A stretch of 64,000 nucleotides of DNA from Pseudomaricurvus sp050633365 (GCA_050633365.1 JBOEGJ010000046.1:1-64000); one strand, 5' to 3'; counted from the stretch's first letter, positions 53,623 to 61,984 are shown. The notes: generated by a model not told the origin, from the sequence alone. Numbers and translations: made by a program.

Positions 53623-54429
53623 ATGAACAAAACACTGATTCAGCAGGCGGCCGCGCAACTGCGCGCCGCCGAGGAAAATCGACGCGCCTGTAATCCACTG
53701 CGCAATCACTTTAGCGAGGCACTGGCTGAACTGAACGCCGAACAGCGGCTGCAAGCTGCTTACGCCATCAAGCAACACAATCACAACTACTGGTGCGAAC
53801 ACAAACAAAGCACCGGCGTGAAGATCGGCATGAGCTCAGCCTTTGTTCAAGAGCTTTTCGGTATCACAGAGCCCGACTACGGCCATTTGTACCAAGACAT
53901 GCAACTTGAACTCAACGATCCCCTGCCGCTCAGTCAGTTGATCGCCCCCAAACTAGAAGTTGAATGGGCCTTGAAATTAGCTCGCGATATCACACGGGCC
54001 CCTAGCTCAATAGAAGACCTCATGGGGTGCGTCGACGAAATAGCGCTCGCCTTCGAAATCGTCGATAGCCGTATTAGTCATTGGGATGTGCAAGCCTTCG
54101 ATTTGATTGCCGACAATGGCTCCAGCAGTAAATACCTTTTGAGCCGCGACACCGTCAAGCCAGACCAGATCGACCTATTGAATCAACCACTCAGCCTTCG
54201 TCGCAATGGCGAACTCGTCAGTGAAGTGAGCGCCAGCGAGAGCTTAGGCAACCCCTGGGAGTTTGCACACCGGCTGGTCTCTAAATCCATCGAAATGGAT
54301 TTCCCCCTGAGGCGCGGTGACCTTCTTCTCACCGGTACACTAACACCGATTCAAGACATCGGTGCCGAAGAAACGTGGCTCGCCAGCGCGCCGGGATTCA
54401 CAGAAATTTCGCTGTCGATCACCCAATAG
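53623..54429 (+). CDS. 2-keto-4-pentenoate hydratase-like protein (FAH/MhpD family)
   Basis: A 268-residue enzyme of the MhpD/HpaH/catechol meta-cleavage hydratase family. The pattern GVKIGMSSAFVQELFGITEPDYGHL and EVEWALKLARDI, followed by the core DNGSSSKYLLS and LLTGTLTPIQDIG, matches hydratases that add water to 2-hydroxypent-dienoates or decarboxylate 4-oxalocrotonate. ATG at 53623 lies six bases after the dioxygenase stop. A heptamer tandem repeat begins 25 bp after the stop. No complete meta-cleavage pathway is present in the window, so the role is uncertain. Confidence 0.85.
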   Translation: MNKTLIQQAAAQLRAAEENRRACNPLRNHFSEALAELNAEQRLQAAYAIKQHNHNYWCEHKQSTGVKIGMSSAFVQELFGITEPDYGHLYQDMQLELNDPLPLSQLIAPKLEVEWALKLARDITRAPSSIEDLMGCVDEIALAFEIVDSRISHWDVQAFDLIADNGSSSKYLLSRDTVKPDQIDLLNQPLSLRRNGELVSEVSASESLGNPWEFAHRLVSKSIEMDFPLRRGDLLLTGTLTPIQDIGAEETWLASAPGFTEISLSITQ

Positions 54430-54454
54430 TCTGTTCTGTCAAGATGGTAGGTTC

Positions 54455-54510
54455 GGATTCGGGATTCGGGATTCGGGATTCGGGATTCGGGATTCGGGAT
54501 TCGGGATTCG
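54455..54510. repeat. Heptamer tandem array GGGATTC
   Basis: Seven perfect head-to-tail copies of GGGATTC occupy 54461-54509, with a partial copy before (54455-54460). The array lies 25 bp after the hydratase stop and does not interrupt a gene. Confidence 0.95.
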
Positions 54511-54745
54511 ATCATCATTGTTGCAGAGGCGCGCATCCACATCGTCGACGAGCGAGGCATCAAAGAATCATCTCTCGTTATAGGTCGTTGCCTTTCGACA
54601 AACACAAACTTCAGCCCAGCCGTAATCGCCATTAAAGACTATGGCTGAAGCTTGATCCCTTGCCCCAAGCTTCAGTAAGATGACATCAGCTTAAGTAATG
54701 CCGTTAGAGCCCTTACTCCATAACCTGAGATTGAGCGCGGGCCAA

Positions 54746-55069
54746 TTAATCGGCAAAAGTTCCATTAGGGTTTTCTAAGGGCCGAACTTTTGGCGTCATC
54801 GCGAGATACAACAAAGGTCCGATAGACCCCAGTGTCAGCGTCAGAACCACCCACGGCCATGGACTGCGGCCATTGGCTCGAGCGTGAGGCACTAACCAGA
54901 CGAGAACCAGCAGCAATGCCACCACCAAGTCCGCCATGATCTGCCAACCCGCGGGACTGTGACGCGGATAATCAAATATTCCCAAGTACCCCACTTGGCT
55001 AACGGCATAAAGCGTTAACAGTGAAAAAGGGATCAGTAGTACCAGAGCCAATAGGCGTGAATTGAGCAT
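54746..55069 (-). CDS. Small membrane protein, function unknown
   Basis: A 107-residue protein with three predicted membrane helices (LLALVLLIPFSLLTLYAV, IMADLVVALLLVLVWLV, WVVLTLTLGSIGPLLYLAM) and a Pro-rich C terminus. It resembles small DUF2834-type membrane proteins but I do not assign it. A GAAGGAG-like site (AAGGAGAATAAC) precedes the ATG. It is divergent from the XRE regulator, and the iteron-like array lies between them. Confidence 0.7.
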   Translation of the reverse strand: MLNSRLLALVLLIPFSLLTLYAVSQVGYLGIFDYPRHSPAGWQIMADLVVALLLVLVWLVPHARANGRSPWPWVVLTLTLGSIGPLLYLAMTPKVRPLENPNGTFAD

Positions 55070-55202
55070 GTTATTCTCCTTGCGAGTCTCTCAGTTTAAG
55101 AGCTATTCATGCTCCGCCTATTTTTGAATGCCAGCAATAACCTCAAAGGTTATTGTTTCTTCTTGTGGTCAATCTATGCTTGTATAAGCTTCAACAACCC
55201 GC

Positions 55203-55298
55203 GGATAGAATTCACTTAACCCTAGGATCGAACTCACTTAACCCTAGGATCGAATTCACTTAACCCTAGGATCGAACTCACTTAACTATAGGATCGAA
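55203..55298. repeat. 22-bp iteron-like direct repeats upstream of the XRE/MmyB gene
   Basis: Four contiguous 22-bp repeats start at 55203, 55225, 55247 and 55269, with a fifth partial copy (GGATCGAA) to 55298. Units begin GGATCGAA and end CTTAACCCTA; copies 1 and 4 have one or two changes. Each junction creates the palindrome CCTAGG. The partial copy supplies the ribosome-site GGAT. The 22-bp period is about two DNA turns, so binding sites would face the same side. Confidence 0.95.
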
Positions 55299-55303
55299 AC
55301 GCA

Positions 55304-56134
55304 ATGAACATGGCCATCGCCGACAGCTTTCAATCACTGTGCCGTGAGTGGCGTCGCTTCCGGCAATTGTCTCAGCTCGACCTTGCTCTAGCCGCGGAAG
55401 TCTCGCAGCGACATGTTAGCTGGCTTGAAACCGGACGCAGTCATCCCAGCCGAGACATGGTGATTCGACTGTCAGAAGCCATGAACATTCCCATTCGCGA
55501 GCGCAATGTTTTACTGCAGTCTGCAGGGTTTTCGGCCATCTACAGTGAATCATCGCTCAACGACCCAATCATGGCTCCGGTGATGAATGCACTCAACCAT
55601 GTGCTCAAAAATCACGAGCCGTTACCGGCCGTTGTGGTCGACCGGTTTTGGAATGTAAAAAAACAAAATCAAGCGGCGCAACTACTACTGAGTCTCGGCG
55701 CGACCGACCAGTTACAGGCACAAATCACCAATCCACAAGGTGAAATCAATCTGGCACTGTTAACCTTGCACCCCAATGGTCTCAGACAGTACATCAGCAA
55801 CTGGAAGCAAGCCGCTCCCGCCTTTATTCAGCGTCTAAAAGACGAGGCGATTGCCTCGGGTGATCCGTCGGTGAAAGAAACCTTTGGCGAATACATCACC
55901 ATGGCTGGTGATCTTGGACTAGAAGCGAGCAAGACTCCCACACCCCAGGGACAACTACTGCCGATACTTCCTCTCGAGCTCGATATCGATGGCTTGAAGC
56001 TGAGTTTGTTTTCGGTCATCTCCACCTTTGGCACACCGCAAGACATTACCACCGACGAGCTGCGCATCGAGGCGTTTTACCCGACCGATGACGCTACCCA
56101 GGCGTTCTTCGAGAGTATGGAGGAGAGCTCGTAG
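55304..56134 (+). CDS. XRE-family regulator with MmyB-like ligand domain
   Basis: A 276-residue protein with an N-terminal lambda-type helix-turn-helix (FRQLSQLDLALAAEVSQRHVSWLETGRSHPS) and a C-terminal MmyB-like domain (about 100-270; VVDRFWNVKKQNQAAQLLL). Such regulators are widespread and some bind fatty acids or small ligands. The translation start ATG (55304) is 13 bases from the last repeat, whose GGAT serves as the ribosome site. Its stop codon TAG is formed within the downstream heptamer array (AGC TCG TAG), so the protein's last two residues (SS) are encoded by repeat units. Confidence 0.9.
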   Translation: MNMAIADSFQSLCREWRRFRQLSQLDLALAAEVSQRHVSWLETGRSHPSRDMVIRLSEAMNIPIRERNVLLQSAGFSAIYSESSLNDPIMAPVMNALNHVLKNHEPLPAVVVDRFWNVKKQNQAAQLLLSLGATDQLQAQITNPQGEINLALLTLHPNGLRQYISNWKQAAPAFIQRLKDEAIASGDPSVKETFGEYITMAGDLGLEASKTPTPQGQLLPILPLELDIDGLKLSLFSVISTFGTPQDITTDELRIEAFYPTDDATQAFFESMEESS

Positions 56135-56193
56135 CTCATAGCTCGTAGCTCGTAGCTCGTAGCTCGTAGCTCGTAGCTCGTAGCTCGTAGCTC
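56126..56193. repeat. Heptamer tandem array AGCTCGT overlapping a stop codon
   Basis: Nine heptamers run from 56126 to 56188, eight perfect AGCTCGT and one (56133-56139) AGCTCAT, then a partial unit. The XRE/MmyB gene's stop TAG (56132-56134) straddles units one and two. This heptamer differs from the GGGATTC array 1.6 kb away. Confidence 0.95.
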
Positions 56194-56234
56194 AAGTTTC
56201 CGCTCGAGCCTCTCGCTAGTCAATAAAGAATAGA

Positions 56235-56783
56235 TTACAACAACTCTTCGATGCCTGTGGGCTGTCCATCCAAACTGAGTCTATTTTTTTTGTCCCAATA
56301 GGCTCTCATGTCTTCTCGAGATTGCTTATCTGCCCAGCGCTCTAGCGTAGGCCTCTGCTCACTGAATTCGTAGCGAGGCACGGCAAAGCCACAGGAGGTT
56401 TGCACCATCTCGACGGTCATATCGTACACCTGCCGAGCGCCAGTTGAACGGGGAAACAGCTCACACAGGCCATCCCACTGCGGGTGATTTTCATGAAGGG
56501 TTTTGGCATGACCGTACAAACGAAGAATCAACGGTTGTTTATCGAAAGAGCAAAACATAATCGTCATGCGATTATTATCGAGCAAGTGCGCCGCGGTTTC
56601 ATTGCCACTGCCGGTCAAGTTCAACCAAGCGATACGGTTTTCACTCAGCACTCGAAAGCTGTCCATGCCCTTGGGTGAAAGATTAACTCGGCCGTCCGCG
56701 GCAGCGGTCGACACGAAAAACATCTGCTGACGCTCAATAAATTCTTGCTGCTTTTTATCAATGGATTGAAATTGTTCTGCCAC
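56235..56783 (-). CDS. Pyridoxamine 5'-phosphate oxidase-family (PPOX) protein
   Basis: A 182-residue split-barrel flavin-binding family protein. Characteristic parts are FFVSTAAADGRVNLSPKG, then RIAWLNLTGSGNETAAHLLDN and MTIMFCSFDKQPLILRLYG. Members bind FMN or F420 and include general stress and reductase-like proteins; the activity is not assigned. CGGGAGG precedes the ATG. An ATTGATT-N9-AATCAAT dyad lies 81 bp upstream and may be its operator. Confidence 0.88.
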   Translation of the reverse strand: MAEQFQSIDKKQQEFIERQQMFFVSTAAADGRVNLSPKGMDSFRVLSENRIAWLNLTGSGNETAAHLLDNNRMTIMFCSFDKQPLILRLYGHAKTLHENHPQWDGLCELFPRSTGARQVYDMTVEMVQTSCGFAVPRYEFSEQRPTLERWADKQSREDMRAYWDKKNRLSLDGQPTGIEELL

Positions 56784-56863
56784 GAGTTGCCTCCCGAAGA
56801 ATATGCACTTGGATCATCATAGGACTTCAACTTGACTCGTCGCAGCACCTCAACAGGGTGTAG

Positions 56864-56886
56864 ATTGATTGCTAGCGCTAATCAAT
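56864..56886. promoter_or_regulatory. Dyad upstream of the PPOX gene
   Basis: ATTGATT (56864-56870) and AATCAAT (56880-56886) form a perfect seven-bp inverted repeat separated by nine bases (GCTAGCGCT). It is in the promoter region of the minus-strand PPOX gene. The cognate regulator is unknown. Confidence 0.45.
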
Positions 56887-57049
56887 ATTGAACGCCGCTA
56901 GAGTACGCCCCTCGCAATAGACGATTCAAGCCTTTTCTCTATCATCAAACAAGACTCAGCAAATCGCTTAATAGGGTTTCGAATAGCGAAGCTAACTCAA
57001 TCAACCATGCTTACAAGGCGCAGAAATTTAATCATTAAAAACTGTAGGG

Positions 57050-57889
57050 CTATAGCGACCTGACGATGACCGACGCCAAGAATGCCTGTGAAGGTAGCAA
57101 GCGTCGCGCATCATCGAGAACGTCGCCACGCTCTAGACAAACAAAACCCCGATAGTCACTTAAATCGGCCATGCGGCTCGCCAAGTCTGACCCCGGATTC
57201 CAGATCACGGCACTTCGCGCCTCGGCTGACGACACCTCAAAGGCGCCATCGATACGCTGTGTTTCTCCCACGTGTAAGTAAGCTCGATCAACTTCCCCCG
57301 AAAAACCGATCAAACCCGACTGAGCGCTTCGACGACCTTGGTCAGCATTGTCGACAAATTCACACTGATCCAGCCCGCTAACCACAGTCGTCTCAATATC
57401 GTCGACCGGGAGGTAAGAGTGAAGAGCCCAACTCAGAGGCATGGTGCGGGCACTTTCGTTGAGGATCGTGAGAGTGATCTGTAACTGATCGGTAAAGCTC
57501 ATTTCAACCGTTGCGGTAAAATCCCAGTCAAAATCGAATTTTGGATCTTCTGCACGAGCAACCAATTCAAATTTGACCTTACCGTGATCGCCATCGTTGC
57601 AATGGCGCCACAATAGATTACGGGCAAAGCCGTGTTGCGCCTTGCCGTCTTTTGGACCGAACCAAGGTAGGCAAATCGGTACACCGCCACGAATGGCCCT
57701 TCCCGCTTCGAACGCCGCATCATCACTGAGCCACAGAAACTGTTTGTCGTCCCGCTTGCGCCGATAAGACAACAACTGCGCACCTTGAAGCGAAATGATC
57801 GCTCGGCCAAATCTATTCTCGACCACGACAAGCTCGAGATGGCCACGGCCGAAAACTTCTTGAGAGGTTGTTTTAGTGAGCGTTTGCAT
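57050..57889 (-). CDS. D-hexose-6-phosphate mutarotase (YeaD-like aldose epimerase)
   Basis: A 279-residue enzyme interconverting alpha and beta anomers of glucose-6-phosphate or similar sugars. Family hallmarks are GAQLLSYRRK, FLWLSDDAAFEAGRAIRGGVP, ICLPWFGPK, HGFARNLLW with the catalytic histidine (about residue 95), and HSYLPVDDI. It is divergent from the isochorismatase gene across 164 bp. The ATG has no strong ribosome site. Confidence 0.92.
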   Translation of the reverse strand: MQTLTKTTSQEVFGRGHLELVVVENRFGRAIISLQGAQLLSYRRKRDDKQFLWLSDDAAFEAGRAIRGGVPICLPWFGPKDGKAQHGFARNLLWRHCNDGDHGKVKFELVARAEDPKFDFDWDFTATVEMSFTDQLQITLTILNESARTMPLSWALHSYLPVDDIETTVVSGLDQCEFVDNADQGRRSAQSGLIGFSGEVDRAYLHVGETQRIDGAFEVSSAEARSAVIWNPGSDLASRMADLSDYRGFVCLERGDVLDDARRLLPSQAFLASVIVRSL

Positions 57890-58053
57890 AGAAAATCAGT
57901 CTAGTTCTCGGATTGGTGAGCGCGGTCAGCGAGTTTTACTCTACGATCGATTGTAACCCAATTCTCGGTCTAGAAACTCGACCAGAACCCCACTAGTTAC
58001 ATTTTTCTACTCGGGGATATAGAAAGCCATACAAAGCTATGTAGAGCCGCATT

Positions 58054-58605
58054 ATGTTTCAGTCTCAGAATCCAGCGCTGGTCATCATCGATGTGCAGCA
58101 GGCCATCGATCACTTTGACATGCTAGAACGCAGTCACCCCGACGCCGAACGCGCACTCGCTCAACTACTCGCTCATTGGCGAGATAAAGGCTGGCCGGTG
58201 ATCCATATTCGTCACTCATCCGTTCACCGCCAGTCGCCCTACCATGCCAGTTCACCCTGGTACGACTTCAAAACAGAGGTAATGCCGATCGAGGGAGAGA
58301 GCGTAGTCACCAAGCAAGAAAACTGCGCCTTTATCGATACAGAACTCGAGGCACTATTACATCAAGAGAAAATTACCGAACTGGTGGTGGGTGGCGTACT
58401 GCTCAATCACTCGGTTGATGCCACGGTGAGAATCGCAAAAGCCCTAAAATTTCGTGTTCTTCTAATTGAAGAGGCCTGCCCCGCATCGTCCCTCGTGCTT
58501 GAGAATCAACAGGTGATCACTGCCGAGCAAGTGCACCAAATAATGCTCAATAACCTCAGGGGCGAATACGCAGAGCTCGTTCCCCTAATGCAATTGATCA
58601 GCTAA
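58054..58605 (+). CDS. Isochorismatase-family hydrolase with Ser at the usual catalytic Cys position
   Basis: A 183-residue cysteine-hydrolase-fold protein. The aspartate of the usual D-K-C triad is in VIIDVQQAID (about residue 13) and the lysine in VVTKQENCAF (about 89), but where most members have C-V-x-x-T-x-R this one reads NHSVDATVR, with serine for cysteine. EntB-type isochorismatases also lack the cysteine, so the change need not mean inactivity. A GNAT gene starts seven bases after its stop, so the two are likely co-transcribed. The substrate is unknown. Confidence 0.88.
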   Translation: MFQSQNPALVIIDVQQAIDHFDMLERSHPDAERALAQLLAHWRDKGWPVIHIRHSSVHRQSPYHASSPWYDFKTEVMPIEGESVVTKQENCAFIDTELEALLHQEKITELVVGGVLLNHSVDATVRIAKALKFRVLLIEEACPASSLVLENQQVITAEQVHQIMLNNLRGEYAELVPLMQLIS

Positions 58606-58612
58606 CACCGCC

Positions 58613-59050
58613 ATGATAACCATTACCCCCATCATCGCCGAGCAAACCTATTGCTTGCGACAGTCTATTTTGCGGCCAAAGCAACCCATAGAAGCCTGCT
58701 GCTACCCCGGCGACAACTCTTCTGACACTCGGCACTTTGGTGCTTTTTTGCAGGAACAATTGGTGGGTATCTGCTCTGTCTACCTTGCGACAAACCCATC
58801 ATTAACCAAGGTCGACAATGCTCAACTTCGAGCCATGGCAACCACAGAATCGGCTCGAGGAAAAGGACTCGGGCAACAACTACTCACCGCCGCCGAAGTT
58901 TACGCACAATCACAACAGAGCAACCTGTGGGCAAATGCTCGCTGCAGCGCATTGGGGTTTTATCAACAGGCAGGCTTTAATTTAATTGGCGGAGAGTTTC
59001 ATATCGACGGAGTAGGCCCCCACCGCCTAGTGGTCAAACGCTGGAGATAG
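58613..59050 (+). CDS. GNAT-family N-acetyltransferase
   Basis: A 145-residue acetyltransferase. The acetyl-CoA loop LRAMATTESARGKGLGQQLL (R-G-x-G-x-G type) and the later ALGFYQQAGFNLIGGEF are typical. It is only seven bases after the isochorismatase-family gene and has no strong ribosome site of its own, so it depends on that message. Substrate unknown. Confidence 0.88.
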   Translation: MITITPIIAEQTYCLRQSILRPKQPIEACCYPGDNSSDTRHFGAFLQEQLVGICSVYLATNPSLTKVDNAQLRAMATTESARGKGLGQQLLTAAEVYAQSQQSNLWANARCSALGFYQQAGFNLIGGEFHIDGVGPHRLVVKRWR

Positions 59051-59109
59051 TACTGGGTATCGCGCTAAAAAAGCTCGGGGATAGTGCCGCACAAAAACCA
59101 GAAAAATCG

Positions 59110-59721
59110 CTACTCGCTACTGACTCCCGTCACCAATGAGACGGCAATTGCCACCATGGTCACGCCAATCAAGAACTCTAAAACCTTCCAGGCTTTGGGG
59201 TTCTTGAATATGGGCGCCAAGAATCGAGCACCGTACCCCAACGAAAAGAAGAATATAAAGGATGATGTCATAGCACCGCTGGCAAATATAAATTGATGCG
59301 GGCTGTACTGTGTCGAAATGGAACCGAGTAAGACAACGGTATCGAGATACACATGAGGGTTTAACCAAGTAAACGCCAAACAGGTCAAAACCGCTTTCAA
59401 CGCTGAACCCTTTGACTCGGCCGCGTCGTCTAATACGTGATCCGTGAAAAAGGCGGACTTAAAGCTCAGAGCGCCATAAACACTTAAAAATATTGCGCCG
59501 CCGTATCGCGATAGAGTTTCTATTTCGGGAAATTGCTTAACAATGGCACCAAAACCGGCGACGCCAAACAAGATTAACAATGCATCAGAGATGGCGCACA
59601 CCAAACAAATCACCAAGACATGATGACTTTTTAGGCCTTGCTTTAATACAAACGCATTTTGTGAGCCGATGGCCAATATCAGAGATAACCCCAAAGAGAA
59701 TCCCGCCAAAAATGTTGTCAT
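59110..59721 (-). CDS. LysE/ArgO-family amino-acid exporter
   Basis: A 203-residue inner-membrane protein with six predicted helices. The start FLAGFSLGLSLILAIGSQNAFVLKQGL, then CAISDALLILFGVAG and FTWLNPHVYLDTVVLLGS, is the LysE/ArgO pattern; these export basic amino acids such as lysine or arginine. It is convergent with the GNAT gene. A LysR partner, common for argO, is not adjacent. Confidence 0.9.
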   Translation of the reverse strand: MTTFLAGFSLGLSLILAIGSQNAFVLKQGLKSHHVLVICLVCAISDALLILFGVAGFGAIVKQFPEIETLSRYGGAIFLSVYGALSFKSAFFTDHVLDDAAESKGSALKAVLTCLAFTWLNPHVYLDTVVLLGSISTQYSPHQFIFASGAMTSSFIFFFSLGYGARFLAPIFKNPKAWKVLEFLIGVTMVAIAVSLVTGVSSE

Positions 59722-59807
59722 CGTTTCACCTGTTTCGATTCAACCCAATCACATCGCTGAGCTATGGATTGGTCATTCAACATCAGCGTTGAATTTGACT
59801 AGTGTGG

Positions 59808-60275
59808 TTACCCAAAATTCTCATTACCCCAGGCTAGGCGATCGTCGCCAACACCTTCTTGGGTTAGCGTGCGTAACTCACCAAGCTTGGCAAGCGCTTC
59901 TTCCTCAGAGAACTCGAGGTACCGAAGAAAGGCGTAGGAGATCATTCCGGTTCGATGAATTCCCGCAGAGCAATGCAGATAGATGAAGCCGCCTTGCTCA
60001 AGCGCCGCTTTGCATTCGTCAAAACACGTTTTAATCTCTGGCAAGAGATCATCCTCTGGCGGTTTGCCATTTGCTAAGGGGAGCCATAACCATTCCAAAC
60101 CGGCCTTGCGAGAGGCCTTTCGAATGTCGAGGGCACCTTCTCGCTCAGACAGTAACGTCCAGATATGGGTGGTTCCCTGCTGCTGAAATAAATTCAACTT
60201 CTTGAGTTTAGGTCGATGCCCGATGGCTAGAGCACCCTTCAAAAGTGATGAATATTCAATGCTAATGTCAGTCAA
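59808..60275 (-). CDS. Dual-specificity/tyrosine phosphatase-like protein
   Basis: A 155-residue protein with the phosphatase signature C-x5-R as HCSAGIHRTG (about residues 105-114), preceded by GGFIYL and followed by a helical tail. Such small phosphatases act on phosphotyrosine or phospholipids; the substrate is unknown. It lies just left of the attC-like sites and could be either the last cassette-borne gene or host sequence. Divergent neighbours are absent; a 330-bp gap without features follows. Confidence 0.85.
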   Translation of the reverse strand: MTDISIEYSSLLKGALAIGHRPKLKKLNLFQQQGTTHIWTLLSEREGALDIRKASRKAGLEWLWLPLANGKPPEDDLLPEIKTCFDECKAALEQGGFIYLHCSAGIHRTGMISYAFLRYLEFSEEEALAKLGELRTLTQEGVGDDRLAWGNENFG

Positions 60276-60605
60276 CGTTCGATTTCCTTTTCCGATAGCT
60301 TAGCGCGGCCACCTACGAATCTACGGGTAGAGTACAAATTTTCGCCAATCGTAGAACACCTCAAAGCCGTTACGCTTTATAGCGCATCCAAACACAGGTG
60401 TGAAGACATCAAGATCTTTTGGGTACTACGGTTTATTGGGGAATCACAGGATGACAAACAAGGGTAAACATCGTCGATACGTGACGACTTAAGAGCGGAA
60501 AGACTGTGGTGTATTGGAGCTCAACTCACGCTATCGATACGTTTATGGATTTTATTCGTTGATTCGCGCCTTCACGCACACAAACTACAAGGCCATGTTC
60601 TCGAT
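60276..60605. other. Intergenic stretch left of the cassette array
   Basis: This 330-bp A/T-rich stretch lies between the phosphatase gene and the first attC-like site. It contains loosely repeated CGATACGT words (near 60474 and 60533) but no gene, hairpin or known site that I can support. Confidence 0.35.
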
Positions 60606-60721
60606 AAATAACGGCATCGTATCTAATTAAGTTTAGCGAATAGCGCACCGGTAGAAAACCAAAACGGAGTGGTGTTATTGGCGACTGGACGAAGTATAGA
60701 CACCGCAGTCACTTGTTAGGC
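60606..60721 (-). repeat. attC-like integron recombination site 1
   Basis: Read on the minus strand it begins GCCTAACAAGTGACTGCGG, with the simple site GCCTAAC right after the stop of the 60725-61069 gene (TAAGCTGCCTAAC). The 116-bp candidate ends at GTTATTT (60606-60612). The R'' end is strong (RYYYAAC plus CAAG); the R' end only partly fits GTTRRRY, so the left boundary is tentative. Confidence 0.55.
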
Positions 60722-60724
60722 AGC

Positions 60725-61069
60725 TTAGTCTCCGCCGTTCTCACCGTTACGAGGGCTTGAACTATGTATCCCGGTTATTTCTTCGTGACTGACATCGCTG
60801 TCAGATTGTCTTAGCGGATTGTTATCCAGAAGCCCTCTAAATGGCCAAGGAATATAGACTCTTCTTATGACTTCAGGAGAGTGATAAGAGACCAAGTAGA
60901 GTACTAATGAGGAGCCGATAACTGGGAACAGCCAAGTAAATACTATCTGGCCACTACGCTGAAGCTTGCTGAGTTCAGCATCAAGTAAGAGACACAAAGT
61001 CGCGAGTAGGTTCATATAAAAAAGTACCAATATGAAGGCACCCATCGACAAGGCTACAACCAGTTCCAT
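60725..61069 (-). CDS. Cassette-borne small membrane protein
   Basis: A 114-residue protein with two predicted membrane helices (VVALSMGAFILVLFYMNLLATL and IVFTWLFPVIGSSLVLYLVSY) and a hydrophilic Ser/Asn-rich tail. The ATG at 61069 has GGAG seven bases upstream; a reading eleven residues longer exists. Its TAA stop is four bases from an attC core. I do not recognise the family; small two-helix proteins are common in integron cassettes. Confidence 0.7.
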   Translation of the reverse strand: MELVVALSMGAFILVLFYMNLLATLCLLLDAELSKLQRSGQIVFTWLFPVIGSSLVLYLVSYHSPEVIRRVYIPWPFRGLLDNNPLRQSDSDVSHEEITGIHSSSPRNGENGGD

Positions 61070-61264
61070 CAATTTTCTCCGAAGTAGTAACGACCAAAGC
61101 AATCATCAACTTGAAGTGAAAACCGCGGTATCTTCTCGTGCGACAGTCTTTCAATGAATAACGGCAAGAAGATGCTACCAATCTGACTCGAAATATTCAC
61201 CCTCCTGAGTAGCTTTGTTACCTGAGATAAGCAGCGCCCCACCTCTTCGATATCCTGATGCACA

Positions 61265-61317
61265 TGGGACAGATACACTCTTAGCAAACCGGTTCGGTTA
61301 CCTGTGTATCTGTCCCA
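61265..61317. repeat. Perfect 14-bp inverted repeat GGGACAGATACAC element
   Basis: TGGGACAGATACAC (61265-61278) and GTGTATCTGTCCCA (61304-61317) are exact inverted copies around a 25-base loop containing AACCGGTTCGGTT. The 274-bp gap around it (61070-61343) has no supportable gene. A related, less perfect copy lies at 61985-62078. Confidence 0.8.
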
Positions 61318-61343
61318 GATTTCTGCCAATAGGAAGCAGACTC

Positions 61344-61943
61344 TTAATCTTCGTCGGAAACATTCATTAAGCAAAGCGCCAGCAACAAGGTCGCGAATAC
61401 ACCAGACGCGCCAGCAACCGGCGATGGCAGAAAACCTTCACGCCCCAAGATAATCAGAGCCGCGTTACTCAACATAGCAACCACCCCTACCAGCGCGGTC
61501 AGGCCGCCCAACGCCTTGGAACCCTGATTCATCTTTGCAGTGCCAAAAATAAGTGCAGCAAAGCCGAGCAGGAGCTTGGCGGCATAATAGATCATAAAGG
61601 ACAAAGCCAATACGGCGCCCGCCAAGGGGCCAATTGCGTCCAGTTGATCGGCGGCTTCACGGAAAGGTCCAAACATAGTCAGGCCTATACCCACTTGCAC
61701 GACGTTGAGGGCTGCACTGAAAGCGATGGCCGACCAGCCCACATGGTAATGTTTGGCTTGCAGCATGGCGGCGCCTGCAAAGGCCGCAAGCATGGTAAAG
61801 AGCACACCTTCCAGCCCCCACAACAGCTGTCGTGGGACGCTAGCGCCGGAGATGTAGAGAACGGTGTAGATGGCTTGCGTGATCGCCAGTGCGATCAGGA
61901 GGTAGGAGGTAATCTGAACGGTTCGTTTTTGAGTAAATTCCAT
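61344..61943 (-). CDS. Multi-spanning membrane protein of unknown function
   Basis: A 199-residue hydrophobic protein with about six membrane helices (for example LLIALAITQAIYTVLYI, VLFTMLAAFAGAAML, AVLALSFMIYYAAKLLLGFA, VFATLLLALCLM). GAGG precedes the ATG. It lies inside the cassette region but is flanked by inverted-repeat elements rather than clear attC sites, so it may be a cassette with eroded sites or an insertion. No function can be assigned. Confidence 0.75.
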   Translation of the reverse strand: MEFTQKRTVQITSYLLIALAITQAIYTVLYISGASVPRQLLWGLEGVLFTMLAAFAGAAMLQAKHYHVGWSAIAFSAALNVVQVGIGLTMFGPFREAADQLDAIGPLAGAVLALSFMIYYAAKLLLGFAALIFGTAKMNQGSKALGGLTALVGVVAMLSNAALIILGREGFLPSPVAGASGVFATLLLALCLMNVSDED

Positions 61944-61984
61944 GAAGGCCTCTTTAAACTCTGTTTAAGAAAGTAACTAGGCTT

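Noticed and set aside
55203..55298. Possible CRISPR array
   Set aside because: The repeats are head-to-tail with no spacers and no cas genes are near.
61069..61374. A 101-codon minus-strand frame in the gap between two cassette-region genes
   Set aside because: It reads through the perfect 14-bp inverted repeat, has no ribosome site and no recognisable protein pattern.
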